The position numbers were made by a program, and so were the translations under genes. A DNA stretch of 64,000 nt. Origin: Molossus alvarezi (Eukaryota; Chordata; Mammalia; Chiroptera; Molossidae). The DNA lies in contig CM073887.1 in the NCBI GenBank assembly GCA_037176705.1, positions 25,423,501 through 25,487,500 on the forward strand, written 5' to 3'. The notes under the pieces were generated by a model. That model was not told the DNA's origin. It worked only from the letters and a program-made list of their open reading frames with translations, and did not search any database. Below, one piece after another: positions 1-11,154 of the stretch; within the stretch, counting starts at the first letter, position 1; every line of letters starts with the position of its first letter.

Positions 1-119
1 TTATGGACCATATTATGATCTATGATGTTGAGCATTCCATGTGTACTTGAAAACAATATGTGTTTTGCAATTGTTGGATATAGAGTTCTATAAATGCCAA
101 GTAGAGAAGAGGGTTGTTT
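1..119. other. Unassigned AT-rich flank
   Basis: This is the sequence upstream of the first L1 insertion. It is AT-rich and contains no frame or repeat that I recognise. Confidence 0.5.
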
Positions 120-134
120 AAATCTATATGCTTT

Positions 135-395
135 ACAAACTGAATTAACAAGCAAAATAGAGACAGACTCATGGATAGAGAGCAGGCAGACAGTTCTGGT
201 GGAGAGGGTGTTGGTGGGGGGGGGGGGCGTGAAGAGACTGAGCAAAAACAATAAAATAAAATAGAGAGAAAGAACTCATGAACATGGACAACAGTGTGGT
301 GACCGCGGGGGAGAAGGTGGGTAGAAATAGAAGAGGGTGTGGGGGAATAAACAGCAATGGAAAAAATAAATTAAATTATATACTTAAAAAATAAT
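135..395 (+). mobile_element. 5'-truncated L1 insertion (3' UTR only)
   Basis: The insert has the G-rich, A-rich look of a mammalian L1 3' UTR, with an AGACAGACTCATGGATAGAG start, a poly-G run at about 217-227, an ACAACAGTGTGGTGA motif and an A-rich tail. It is bounded by a perfect 15-bp direct repeat AAATCTATATGCTTT at 120-134 and 396-410. That repeat is the TSD expected from L1 target-primed reverse transcription. Only about 260 bp of the element was copied, so it carries no coding sequence. The intact TSD suggests a relatively young insertion. It could also be the 3' end of a HAL1, which has a similar 3' UTR. Confidence 0.8.
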
Positions 396-469
396 AAATC
401 TATATGCTTTGAAAAATCTCCTTAACCATCAATTATTCAGAAAGACTATTAAAATCTACAACTTGTGTA

Positions 470-1480
470 TTTTATTATTTCTCCCTTTAGTTCTATCAGA
501 TTTTGCCAACTCTTTTATTAGATGCATTCACATTTAGGATAATTATGTCTTCATGATTAATTGTCTTTTTGTTATTATGAAATGTCCTCCTTGATCTGTG
601 GTAATAGTTTTTGTCTGTTTCACCTGAAAAAGCAAAGCCACACCAACTTTCTTATGCTTATTATTGATATAGATAATCTTTTAAATGTTGACCTTTGGTA
701 GATATGTTTTTCCCCTCCTCTCTCTGGTCACTTTCATGATAGTCTTCTTTAGTTTTTGGCAGTTAAATGATGATATATCTAAGAGTGTTTCACTTTTTAT
801 TTATCCTGTTTGGGATTTGCTGATGTTCTTAGATATATACATTCATGTTTTTCTCTAAATTTGGAACATTTTTAGACTTGTTTTTTCAAATATATATATT
901 TTGCATTTTCCCATTTACTCTCTTCTCCCCCCCAGGGATGCCAATTATGTGTATAATAAATTACAGGTGGGGAAAAAGTAGGTTTACAGTTGTGAGTAGA
1001 CGAAACACAGAGTTTATTCTTTATTATTAATTATTGTATTATTTTCCATCCGAACAACTATAAATCTACTTTGCCCCACCCTATATATTGTCCAAAAAAT
1101 CTCTAAGGTGCTGTTCAATTTTTTAAAATCATTTTCTTTCCATTCTTCAGATTGGAGCTTTTATTTCAGATACTATCTTTTCTATTTCTAAAGTTTCCAT
1201 TTAGATCATTTTTATAGTTACTATTTTTTTGCTGACATCCCCATATGTTCCCTCATTCAAACCATCCTTTCTTTTAAGTCCTTGAACATAGTTTTAATAG
1301 CTATTTTAAAATCCCTGTCTACAAAATCTAACCTCTGGGTCATCTTGAGGTCTACTTCTCTGAGTCACATTTTCCTGCCTCTTCACATGTTTGGAAAACA
1401 TTTTTATTGTACACTGGGTATTGTGTGCGACACATTGTAAAGAGCCTGAATCGTTCTGTCTTTCTTTAAAGAGTTGGGGT
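470..1480 (-). mobile_element. Ancient L1 relic, antisense, split by a mariner MITE
   Basis: The plus strand reads as the antisense of an old mammalian L1. Recognisable landmarks in order are TTTAGTTCTATCAGATTTTG, ACATTTAGGATAATTATGTC, GAAATGTCCTCCTTGATC, TTCTTCAGATTGGAGC, CTTGAACATAGTTTTAATAG and CTCTGGGTCATCTTGAGGTC. The copy is heavily diverged and non-coding. A mariner MITE at 964-1083 interrupts it, and the L1 continues on both sides (ending AATTATGTGTATAATAAATTA before it and TATTGTCCAAAAAATCTC after it). Subfamily is not assignable by eye; an L1M type is likely. Outer boundaries are approximate. Confidence 0.7.
964..1083. mobile_element. Mariner-type MITE, copy 1
   Basis: This is a 120-bp element with terminal inverted repeats of about 24 bp (CAGGTGGGGAAAAAGTAGG at the left, CTACTTTGCCCCACCCT at the right). 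It is flanked by TA dinucleotides at 962-963 and 1084-1085, the target duplication of Tc1/mariner transposases. It has no coding capacity and must have been moved by an enzyme made elsewhere. It is closely related to the copy at 10260-10385, sharing the internal TTTACAGTTGTGAGTA and AATTATTGTATTATTTTCC blocks. Confidence 0.85.
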
Positions 1481-1484
1481 TTTG

Positions 1485-3600
1485 TTCTTAAGGTGTAGCC
1501 CTTACTCGAGGGCATGCTTCTTATTCCTAGGGTGTGACCTTTCTTTGATTTCAAAAGACTGTCCAAGTTGTTCAGCTAGGTCTCCCCACCTCTGCAATAA
1601 ACTCCAGTATCGCTCAGCACTGGATGAACTCAGTCTCTCTGCGTCACCTCTCATCCCCGCAACAGCGGCCTCTGCTACACCTCACAGTCTCGGCCTGTAC
1701 ATACTCAGCTCAGGCCTGGGCCACAGACCTAGGGCAAGCTTCCACAGAGAACTGTGGGTCCCCTCTGAGCAAATCAATCTCCTCCAGCACTCTAGCCACA
1801 AAGCTCTAGCAGCCCCCAAGACCCAGTCACTGCCTCTCAGTTCATCAATTTCATGGCTTCTCTCAGGCTCCTCCTCACTTCTCCACAATGAAAGAAGTAC
1901 CCTGAACCCAAAGGACAGGGCCAACAAGAAGTTCATCTCATGCGTCTCTCTTTGCTCAAGAATCTCAGTCCTACTCTGCTTATTATCAAAAACCTGAAAA
2001 CAGTTGTCTCGTCTCGTCTGTCTGGTTTTATAGCTGTTTACTATAGAATACTCTGTTGTGGCCAAAAGAGCAAATGACAGCCCTTAATGTTTCTCTTGTG
2101 AGAGTCACCACCACGCACGAATGTTAATGACTACATGCCTTTATCTCATTACATCTCACTGCAAGAGAACTTTTTGGAATCCTGACAGACCTCTTACATA
2201 GTTTTCCCTCGGAGGGATCACGGGTTATGTTTGCTGGTGTCAAGTGAATCTCTTCTGATTTACAGCACAGATCCCACCTTCCTTTCTTCTTCTGCTGTTG
2301 TGTTGGGCGACACGACCAATTTCCCGAAGGCACATGACTAGATACGCCAGAGTTTCTGCTAACAAATTTTGGAGCTAGGATCTAAGTAACTGTCTTGGAA
2401 AGGAAGCAATGAGCATCAGGTTCCAATCTCCCCCTCCTCTGGGGTCTGCATCTCTCACCAGAGAAGAAAGATGCCAGCCCTCTAATCCTTTCCCTCAGGA
2501 ATGCAGCTGGACACCAAACACGCCAGAAACACAGAGGTGCCCACATTCCCGACGTCCTTGGCAGTCCTGAGACTGTCCCACGCACATTGGGGTCCGCATG
2601 AGCCAGAGAATAAGTGGTCACAGAAATCCCCTTTATGACAGTGTGGAGGAGGACAGGATGCACATGCAAGTCCAAGTTCTGGGCCCGCAGGGTCTTTTGC
2701 TTGGAACTGAGGGCTCTTTTTCTCCTTCCCTGTCCTGGGGACTTTCTCAGTTATCACAGGTCTGACCTTAAGGGGCTGAGTCATATCTACCTAAATTTCT
2801 GGTTCAACAGTAACTCCTATCTGATCTCTGCTAGTTTACTACAAAAAGGCTACTGTGTTTTCTTCTTTGTTTTTTTGTTTTTGTTTTCTATGTCAAACCC
2901 AATCTTCATCACCAAAAGCAAACACTTGGAGGCTTTGCAGGTATAAGGTGGAGCAGAGGTCGTGTGGTAACACAACCACCAGTGACTTCAGCGCACACCT
3001 CGTCCAAGCAGGCATGCCAACCTGAAATCACTCAGAAAACCTTTCTCTCCTTGTTGACGAGCGGTTAGGAACGTAAAAGTCCCAGGGACGCTCTGCCTTT
3101 TACATGCCTTAGAGCATGTCATGCAGCCACCACAGGAACAAGGTCCTGGCAGCTTCCCATCAGGGGCTAAGAACACACGCTCTGCCCGTCCCCGGCCACG
3201 TCAGCGAGATCGTCCACACACACTGGAGTCTCTTTCCCTCCGGTCCTTTGCACAGTGCTTCCTCTGTCTGGGATCTGGGGGACGGCCGCTGCACCAGCTC
3301 TTGCGGAGCCTGCTTAACTGCAAGTCCCAAGGGACGTTCTGGTGCTGGGACAGGACAAAAGCCTGGCTCCACGCATTCCCATTACTCCATCCTGCCCTTC
3401 CTCCTTTTTCTTGACCCCTTCCCTCCTCCATCTCCTTCCAAAACCTAGAGTTTCTGAACCTGAACCCTGCCTGTTGCTCCTCCCACCCACCCCAACAGCA
3501 GTTCATCTCTCACCCTCAGACCACCTGGGGCAGCCCCTCGGTTCTGCTCAACGGTTCCTCTCGCCTCCACCTGTATTTGATATGGAATTAACCTTGGAAA
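1485..3600. other. Unassigned stretch, moderately GC-rich
   Basis: This segment holds no repeat that I can name with confidence. It has several open frames of 60-171 codons on both strands that overlap one another and show no domain, signal peptide or family resemblance, so I treat them as chance. A weak match to the L2 3' region (CCTTTGCACAGTGCTTCCTC) occurs at about 3240-3275. The old L1 above may extend further into the first part. Confidence 0.4.
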
Positions 3601-4060
3601 GCAAGTTAACAAACAAGAAAGCAAGTTAACACTAATATCACCTTAAGATAAACTTCTCCAACACCTAGATTGCACGTATTTGTGACAAAATGCAAATTTA
3701 AAACACTTCTTTCATGTGTGGAATATCTGAATAATTTTCAAATCACATTAATATCTCATTTGCTGCCCAGTGATTACTTCAATTTAAATATGATGGTGTC
3801 TGAGCTACATTTGGTGAACAAATTTAATTAAGACTATCACTAAATCTCTACCCTAGAAGGCTAATGCTTCTTGAGGAAAATTTTGTAGGAGACCAATCTA
3901 TAATTCATATACATTATGCAGGGGAAATTAAATAGATTGCCCTTTGCTAATATAGGCCATCACTATTTTTATAATAACATTTCTTTAAACTAGCCTGAAG
4001 TCAAAAAGAAAAGACTTAAAAGTTGTAAGGGAAATTTAGTTCCTAAAGAGCTTAAAACAC
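3601..4060. other. Unique AT-rich stretch, possible conserved non-coding DNA
   Basis: There are no interspersed-repeat landmarks here. The segment is AT-rich with several TAAT/ATTA homeodomain-type cores (AATTTAATTAAGAC, GGGGAAATTAAATAG). The lack of repeats across about 450 bp could reflect constraint, but the sequence alone cannot prove it. Confidence 0.25.
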
Positions 4061-4262
4061 ACACACAAGGCTAATTGTGAATCATGAAGTTCTCTTTTTC
4101 CAAATGAATCCTGTCTTGACAACATCAGAAATGAAGAAAAGCCACAGCAAGCCTCTAAAGAAACATCTCTCTTGAGGACAGAGTGCAAAGTGGGATTTCT
4201 CACCTCCTCTGGAGTGGGACCAACACTCACCCCCAGAAACCTCAGGCTCTCCTGGAGCTGAG

Positions 4263-4330
4263 CCTCCGAGGGAGCCCGGCCTCCGAGGGAGCCCTGCCTC
4301 CGAGGGAGCCCAGCCTCCGAGAGAGCCCCT
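4263..4330 (+). repeat. 17-bp minisatellite, 4 units
   Basis: Four head-to-tail units of CCTCCGAGGGAGCCCNG run at 4263-4279, 4280-4296, 4297-4313 and 4314-4330. Units differ mainly at base 16 (G, T, A). The fourth has one internal change (GAGAGAG). The array is GC-rich in an otherwise AT-leaning region, and each unit keeps a CpG. It is not recognisable as part of any interspersed repeat. Confidence 0.9.
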
Positions 4331-5834
4331 CCTCAGTCTGGCTGCTCCTCCCGCTGTCCTGCCGTCCTATGTGAGGCCTTCACCCGCCTGGCCTACTGCA
4401 GCACGGGGGCCTGGAGTCCCAGAAAGAGCCAGAGTAGAAGATGCTCCCATGGGGCAGAAGGAAATCACTTTGGACCCAAACTCAATTTCTGTGGGTCTCT
4501 CACTGATAAAAATCTTCCTCTTCCCTAATTTGTGCAAAATTAAAATCTTATGCACACTTGATATGCAGATTATCTAATTAACATATTATTTCAGCAAATA
4601 AGTGCTTCTTTCAAAACAGTCAAGCACAGCTTTGTGGGGCCAAAATATGAAAGACCATTTCAGCAATCCTTTCTCCTAAGTCTTTAATGCATTCTTCCTA
4701 AGACAAATCAAGTCTCCTTTAGTAAGAACAGTGGTGGGTGTATAAACAGTGTTCAGTAAATTGTTAGCTATCAGTATTACGATCTTATTCAATTACTGAG
4801 AGACCCTCTGGAACATGAGATTGAAACTAAACTCCCTGACTGATCAGGGCCATGGGCTCACTCAATGCAGCATCACATTGCTTGCTCATTGCAACTACGC
4901 AATTCTGGGTGCTCAGTAAATGTTTGTTGAAAGGCATAGAAGTCAGGGGAGAGGGGGAAGAGAAAGGGAAGAAGAAAGGAAGCTAACTAGTACCTGCAGA
5001 GGTGATTTCTACACCGAGTGGGAGTTGAGAAGAGAGTCGGTTTATTTTCATTACAAGTCTATGATTCTAAAAGGATTGTAGAATCATCCAACGTCTTCAA
5101 CCAAATTGTTCCTAAAAGGTGTCCCATCTGTGCCCTCTGGCCCATGACACTTTGTAGTCCTGGAATGTTTCCTCCTTCTTTCCCAGCTACTAACTATCCA
5201 TTCCTTAAGCTCAATTTCGATTGCACTTGCTCCATGAAATTCTTCCTCGCCTTCCAAAGTAGAAACAATCACCTCCTGTTCTTAAATATAAGAGCATGGT
5301 ATATAACAGCTTTATCACCTATAACCAGTTTTATTTTGTTAGTCATCATTTCATAAACCTATTTCAGATCATCACAAATAAACTGTAAGCACACTTATGG
5401 CAGAAACAATATGCCATTTTAGATCACTACCCACTGGACACTCCATGCAATGTTCCAGTTCTCTCTGGTGCTGGAATCTCCCTGGCCCTCCAGATCAACA
5501 GAATCTACCCTTCTCCCACCTGTTCTGTGCCCTAGAAAACTGACTTGTATGAATTACATCATGTAGCTCCTTCACCATGTGACTTTTAATGGGTTAGGCC
5601 AACAGGGAGCCCGTGAGGCTGGCAACTTACTTCCCTGGTTTTCTTCCCACAGAGACAAGAGCTGGCCAAGACCCCGCTGAAGGTCAGAGCCCCTCTATAG
5701 CAGCCCTCCCCACCTGCCTTGTCTTTTCAGGGTTTGCCTGTTAGCAGCCTCAAAGTACTGCATTATTTGTAAGGTCTCCTTACCCTGCCCCTACCCATAT
5801 CTCTGCAAATAGAGCTTTTATTAAACTGTTCTCA
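4331..5834. other. Mostly unassigned; possible L2 relic
   Basis: No clear element is present. The segment 5100-5400 reads like a very worn L2 3' region (short blocks such as CTTCCTCGCCTTCCAAAG and AACTGTAAGCACACTTATGG), but the match is too weak to score as a feature of its own. TGCTCAGTAAATGTTTGTTGAA at about 4910-4931 resembles the 3' end of an MIR or L2. Confidence 0.3.
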
Positions 5835-6090
5835 GCCCTGACTGGTTTGGCTCAGTGGCTAGAGCATCAGCCTGTGGACTGAAGAGTCTCAGGTTCAATT
5901 CTCGTTCAAGGGCATGAACCTGGGTTGCAGGTTTAATCCCTGGCCCTGGTTGGGGTCATGCAGGAGGCAACCAATTGATGTGTCTCTCTCAAATTGGTCT
6001 CTCTCTCTCATTTTCCCCCTCCCACTCTATGTTAAAATCAATGAAAAAATATCATCTGTTGAGGATTAAAAAATAATAACAAAAATAAAA
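5835..6090 (+). mobile_element. VES-A SINE
   Basis: The head CCCTGACTGGTTTGGCTCAG contains the pol III A-box-like TGGCTCAGTGG, with a degenerate B box GGTTCAATTC further on. It is followed by GGCCCTGGTTGGGGTC, a CT tract and an A-rich tail. The direct repeat TGTTCTCA at 5827-5834 and 6091-6098 marks the insertion. The copy is diverged: the 3' hairpin has decayed to CATCTGTTGAGGAT. The head pairs most naturally with the intermediate CAAGGGCATGAACCTGGG form rather than the youngest copies here. Confidence 0.93.
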
Positions 6091-6189
6091 TGTTCTCAAA
6101 TTACCATAATTTAAATACTCCCTCTGTTTCTTGCTGGGCCCATAATGACTATATCTACTTTATTTCCCCCTTGGCCTCAACATTTGAAA

Positions 6190-6360
6190 CAATCTTATTA
6201 ATTTGTTTGTTTATTTACTATTTTGTATTCTTCCCCTCCCCTGGCCCAACAGAAAGCTCCACATGAAAGGCATTTTGCCTCATCCAGCACTATCGCCCTC
6301 AGCTTCTAGAACAGTGCCAGCCAGAGAGGAGACCGTCAATAAACACCTACTGAACATATA
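6190..6360 (+). mobile_element. L2 3' end relic
   Basis: The order of motifs is typical of the L2 3' end: TTGTTTATTTACTATTTTG, then AGAAAGCTCCACATGAAAGG, then TCTAGAACAGTGCCAGCCAG, then CAATAAACACCTACTGAA. It is noncoding and ancient. A short worn 5' part may lie just upstream. Confidence 0.65.
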
Positions 6361-6534
6361 CATGTAGATATAGAAATGGATGTATTCCAACTCAAAGTAG
6401 TATATCTGTATGTTTAAAAGATAATTCCAGAACACTAAGTTGGCAATTAATTAATTTTTTCAAGGTTTAGAACAAAGTGCTAACTCAGAGCCTGAATGTA
6501 GTATTTTTTTTCGGCCCAATCAAAAGACAAAACA

Positions 6535-6793
6535 GCCCTGGCCAGTTTGGCTCGGCAGTTAGAGCGTCAGCCTGTGGTCCAGAGAGACCCGGATTCGGTT
6601 CCCACTAAGGGCATGTACCTCGGTTGCAGTTTGTCCCTGGCCCTGGTTGGGTCGTATGGGAGGCAGCCACTCGATGTGTCCCTTTCACGTCAATGTTTCT
6701 CTCTCTCTGTCTCTTCCTCTCTCTCCCTCCCACTCTATCTGAACAACAACAAAAAAAATTAGAAAAATGTCCTCAGGTGAGGATAAAAAAAAA
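6535..6793 (+). mobile_element. VES-A SINE
   Basis: This copy is close to the youngest VES-A type. It has GAGAGACCCGGATTCGGTTC over the B box, ACCTCGGTTGCAGTTTGTCC, CCACTCGATGTGTCCC and an intact 3' hairpin TCCTCAGGTGAGGA before a poly-A tail. The flanking repeat is AAAAGACAAAAC against AAAAGATAAAAC, one mismatch. Confidence 0.95.
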
Positions 6794-8459
6794 AAAAGAT
6801 AAAACGCACAACTCTGTACATTAATTTTTTGAAGTTGAGCTTCTAACATTAAGGGAAACAAAGCAGAAAAATACCAGAGAATATAATACAGAATAAAGGC
6901 AAAAAGACATCTCCAAACAACCAATATATATATATTTCCGCCCCCCCCCAAGAGAAATACGATACCTGTGAAAAATTAGTCCGTAATTCAGGAAGCATCT
7001 CTGACATCACTGTACACTTATTTCCCTACTCAAAGCCAAAATGATCACTCTGCCGTTGGACTGCAGGCCAACTGCAGCCGCCCATATCCTGCCTAAAGCT
7101 ATGCTTTTAAAGTATTAAGACATTAATCCTGCCACAATGGGGCTAGGCCTCTTCTGACAGATACCTACAAATTAATGAAGTATTCAAGATAGCGCAGCGA
7201 AGGAAGACTCGAAGGCAGACCCTGCCCAGCTCTTTCCTAAGGGAGATACTGTGGACTCTGGGGGACCACGATGGACAAAAGGGGGTAGCTCAGAGACCTG
7301 CGTGTGCCGTGGCCGGCCGCCACTGGGGACTGTCGCAGTTCCACGGGGGAAGGCCTTCCCATCCCGCAGCTGTTATCAGAGTGAAGCTGGGTGCACAGTG
7401 CCAAAATGAGCTCATGTGGGTGTGGCAAAGCCTTGTCCCCTGTAATACATCCTCCAACAAACTTTTACAGCTGTTCAGCTGCGTAGCAAATGGCTATTTT
7501 CTTTGTGAATACATTATCACTGAGTCATCCCAGGGAGAACCATGAGGGACCTCATGAAGCTATTATTTGTGAGTCAACAGTTGAGAAAACTAAGCATAAA
7601 GATAAACTGTCTTTTCAGGAATTTGGTAATCTGAGTGATATTTTCCATCACTTAGGATTCATTTCTAATCTTCACTTTCAAATACTGATGAAACATCTCC
7701 TTATTTGTTTGATCTATACATGCATTTAATTGCATATACATTTGCCTGGAGCCCATGACTCATTTGCAATGACCTCCTCCTCATTCACAGTATCCTCATG
7801 AATCTCAGAGACCAAGTCTCTCCTAGTTCCCAAGGATTAGCCACCTCTGGGGGTGTCACCTCATTGTCCCTGAGAGGCATACCTACCTTCAGATCTGCTC
7901 ATAAGTGAGCTGGCATGTGACAGAACTCCTCCCTGATCGGAAAAGCAACCAGAGGCAGTGTGGGATTATTCAGGTACTGATCCCTGGCTTGTGCAACTGA
8001 GGGAAACCAGAAAGCAGTGCTTTTAGCTAAAGATTCTCAAGTTGGTTGACCCTGGGTATGGGCCTGGAGCTGCAGTGTCTCGGGCCCTGCATGTGAACAA
8101 GGTGGAGCCAGCCAAGAGGTGAGGGCAGCTGGTAAGGGCACTGACTAGGAGGGGATTCAGGCCAAGGTGCAGCTGCCATCCAGCAGGGACCCCAAGGTGC
8201 ACTCCAGGGTTTAGCAGAGGGAACCGACAGAGTTGTGGGCAAAGAACAAATGTATCTTAATAATGGTTTCACCTCCTCCATTTTTTATTTTATATTTTAA
8301 TATTATCTATAGACTTGAATGCATATTTTATATTTTACATATTTATTTATCGTATTTCATGTACTTTGTATTTACGTTTATACACATGCATACAAATACT
8401 TGCATGTGGTTTACAAACATATTGGAGAGGGTTCTTCAGAACTGTTATCAATAGGCAGC
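6794..8459. other. Unassigned stretch
   Basis: No named repeat is seen. A poly-C run (CCCCCCCCCC) sits at about 6941-6951. The part at 7030-7460 is richer in GC and CpG than its surroundings and could be a worn LTR or processed pseudogene, but I recognise neither. Short open frames here are unconvincing. Confidence 0.35.
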
Positions 8460-9420
8460 TACGCAATCAAGGACGTTTGAAGGCTGAGCTGCAGGAACGA
8501 GATGGACACAGAACGAGAAGGAGGAGAGCGCCAAGTAAACCGGTCAGGATCGTGCGTGGGGTTTCGGGGGCACCCACAGGCCACAGGAGAAGAGACTGCA
8601 GAGGGAGGGAGCAGCATGGACCCAGAGAACAGCCTGGAAGGAGGGCCCACGACAGAAGTCGGGGGGGACAGGGAGCACTGGGAAGAGGAAGTGCCACTGC
8701 AGGCTGCCCAGTGTCCATTTCTGCTGGTCAGAGACTCCAAGGGGGCCGGAGGCCGCGGCTGGACTCACCACCCCCGCACGGGGCCAGACAGCTGACAGGC
8801 CAAGGGGCTGTGTTCGCCCAGTAGCTTTTCTTGTCCTGATTAAGACCTCTGGTGCTCTCCCCTCCCAGTGAGGGGTGGGCGGGCCTTCCTTCTGTTTCTA
8901 AGTCTGCACACTCCCCGAGCCCACTGCTTCCCCGCTTCCCCCACCTGCTCCCCCGCAGCCTCCTGTTCCTGGCTCCTCGGGCATCGGAAGCCTCCAGACC
9001 TGCTCTGCCCAGGCACGTGCTCCCAGATCACCCGCTGCCCGGAGCCACCAACTTCTTCGCAGAAGGCGGACTGGGGAAAGCAGACTCGGTGCCCGTTTAC
9101 AAAGATGGCCAGTTTCCCAGGTGCAGCGATATTTCTCCGTTGTTGTTTGTTCTGCAAGCTGGAGGCTGGGAAGAGGGAGGTAAGCATCGGCTCGGGTTCC
9201 TCACTGCACCTCCTGACAGTCCTGGCAAAGGTTCCCACTTTCAGTCAGCCTCACTCATCTTATTCCCCAGATGTCTTTATGCTCCAAGGCCAAACTAACA
9301 TGCATCGCTCCTTCCGTCAGATCCCGACTCCACCTGTCCCTGTCACTTCTTCCCTCCCCCTTCCAGCCACCTCCAGCTGCAAGGGTCACGGATGCGAATT
9401 TTATTACAAACTTTTCATTA
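8460..9420. other. GC-rich segment without recognisable gene
   Basis: This is the longest GC-rich stretch of the window, with scattered CpGs. It has open frames of up to 188 codons on both strands, which GC-rich, stop-poor DNA gives by chance. The conceptual proteins are Pro/Ser/Arg-rich, overlap in several frames and show no known fold. There is no splice-site series, no convincing promoter, and CpG density is moderate rather than island-like. An unrecognised exon or promoter cannot be excluded. Confidence 0.35.
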
Positions 9421-9795
9421 TAATATTTACATGAGCACACTCTTGGGAGGGTCAGCCTTTGTTAGGAGCCATACACATGGACTCACGGGGCTAAAAAACA
9501 CACGAACACCATACTTTGACCCCTTGGGACTGTCCCAAGTGTGTGGCTTGTCAGAGGGATGGGAGGACTCAGGGTCATTCTTTCCCATTTACACCATGTT
9601 CTCCCAGGTGTGCTGTGAACAAATTTAAAAAAAGGGAACTTGGCTCCAAGCTTCTGCAATATGTCACTCCAATTACAAAGGCTTCGACTCCAACTGAGCT
9701 TCTTTACATCACTAAAATAGTAAAACTCATGCTGTAATCTCTATGTGTACATTTTAGCCACACTGATCAAATAATTAAAACCTACAAATGCCTAC
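9421..9795. other. Unassigned stretch
   Basis: The segment is AT-leaning with no named repeat. It joins the GC-rich stretch to the L1 3' fragments. Confidence 0.35.
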
Positions 9796-10229
9796 TTAAA
9801 ATTACACTGAACAGACTGGCAGGTGCCCAAGGGGAGGGGGTGGGGGTGACTGGATAAAGAAGGTAAAGGAAATAGCTAGAGAACATGCATGCATACTCCA
9901 TGGACATGGGAAGTAACTTTGTAAAGGCCAAGAAGGAACTAGCAGGGGAGGAGGCGGGGGCAAACAGGGGGCTGGGGGCAAAGGAGGATTCCTGAAATAA
10001 TGTCAACACTAAAAAAATTTTAATAAAAAATGGACAAACTAAGCAAAATAAAAACAGACTTATAGAACACAGATCAAAGGAATGGTTGCCAGAGGAGAGG
10101 GGGGGAGAAGGATGGGTGGAAAAGATGAAGGGAGATTTAGTCAATAATATTGTGACAAGTTTGCACGGTGACAGATGACTTACTATAATTAGTGGGGTCC
10201 CATGTTGTAAGGTATAAAAACGTCCAATT
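9796..10229 (+). mobile_element. L1 3' UTR fragment(s)
   Basis: G-rich blocks at 9820-9850 and 9940-9990 are followed by the common L1 3' UTR string GGAATGGTTGCCAGAGG, then GACAAGTTTGCACGGTGACAG and ATTAGTGGGGTCCCATG. It stops at CGTCCAATTACT, short of the usual L1 3' end. A second L1 piece in the same orientation begins right after. This may be two insertions or one rearranged element. Confidence 0.75.
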
Positions 10230-10860
10230 ACTAAATGGATAAAGAAGATGTGGTACGTACAGGGTGGGGCAAAAGTAGGTTTACAGTTGTGAGTATGCAG
10301 AACAGTTTATTCTTGTATTATTATCTAGTAATTATTGTATTATTTTCCAAACAAACAGCTCTAAACCTACTTTTGCCCCACCCTTTATATACAATGGACT
10401 ATTACTTGGCCATAAAAAAAAATGAAATCTTACCATTTGTGACAACATGGATGGACCTAGAGGGTATTATGCTAAGTGAAATGTCAGACAGAGAAAGACA
10501 AATACAGTATGATTTTACTTATATGTGGAATCTAAAGAACAAAATAAATGAACAAACAAAACAGAAACAGATTCACAGATACAGACAACAAACTGAGGGT
10601 TGCCAGAGCCGATGAAGGTTGGGGAACTAGGTGAAAAAGGTGAAGGAATTAAAAGTACAAATCGGCAGTTACAAAGTAGTCATGGGAACGTAAAGTACAG
10701 CACAGGGAATATAGTCAAGAATACTGTAATAACTATGTATGGTGCCAGGTGGGTACTAGAATTTTCGGAGGTATCACTTCATAAATTATGTGCATGTCTA
10801 ACCACTATGCTGTACACCTGAAACTAATATAAAATAATATTAAATGTCAACTGTAATTGG
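10230..10860 (+). mobile_element. L1 ORF2 end plus 3' UTR, split by a mariner MITE
   Basis: The sequence runs from the end of ORF2 (GGATAAAGAAGATGTGGTAC, then ACAATGGACTATTACTTGGC, CAACATGGATGGACCTAGAG, TATGTGGAATCTAAAGAAC) into the 3' UTR (GAATACTGTAATAACTATG, CTAACCACTATGCTGTACAC, CTGAAACTAATATAAAATAA). The order and spacing match mammalian L1. A mariner MITE sits at 10260-10385, with the L1 continuing on both sides. The frame is open for about 120 codons across the MITE, but this is accidental: the reading frame is a fragment with later stops. Confidence 0.88.
10260..10385. mobile_element. Mariner-type MITE, copy 2, nested in L1
   Basis: This is a 126-bp element with 24-bp terminal inverted repeats (CAGGGTGGGGCAAAAGTAGG at the left; CCTACTTTTGCCCCACCCT at the right), flanked by TA at 10258-10259 and 10386-10387. 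It is the better preserved of the two copies. Removing it and one TA restores a continuous L1 sequence, so its insertion post-dates that L1. It is non-autonomous. Confidence 0.92.
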
Positions 10861-10929
10861 AAAAAAAGACAAATCACTATAATATTGTAAAGCAACTATA
10901 AATAAATAGATACATAAGTAAATATATTT

Positions 10930-11105
10930 TGCTATAGGCCTCTGCATATTTTTCTTAAACGTTACAATGCATACAAGTCACCTGGGATCCTAATAAAATT
11001 CAGACTCGGGTTCAGCAGATTTGGGGGGGCCCTGAGACTCTGTTTCCCAATGTTCCCAGCGATGCCAATGCTGCTGCTCCAGGGGCCACGCTTTGGGGCG
11101 TGGAG
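10930..11105 (+). mobile_element. MER5-type hAT MITE relic
   Basis: Its order of motifs matches MER5A/B: CATACAAGTCACCTGGGATC, CTAATAAAATTCAGACTC, a G-rich block, then GCTGCTGCTCCAGGGGCCAC and GCTTTGGGGCGTGG. The terminal repeats are worn. MER5 is an old non-autonomous Charlie-group element shared by placental mammals. Confidence 0.7.
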
Positions 11106-11154
11106 CATCCTACCCTATTTTCTTCACGCTCACTGGCTTTTAAGAAGTATGTCC

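Noticed and set aside
1482..1997. Open frame of 171 codons (plus strand)
   Set aside because: Begins within old L1 sequence and continues into unassigned DNA, with competing frames on the other strand and no family resemblance.
8868..9434. Open frame of 188 codons (plus strand)
   Set aside because: Overlapping frames on both strands, low-complexity Ser/Pro/Leu composition, no known domain. GC-rich DNA gives such frames by chance.
10235..10615. Open frame of 126 codons, with L1 ORF2-like end
   Set aside because: The frame passes through a mariner MITE by chance and is a dead L1 fragment.
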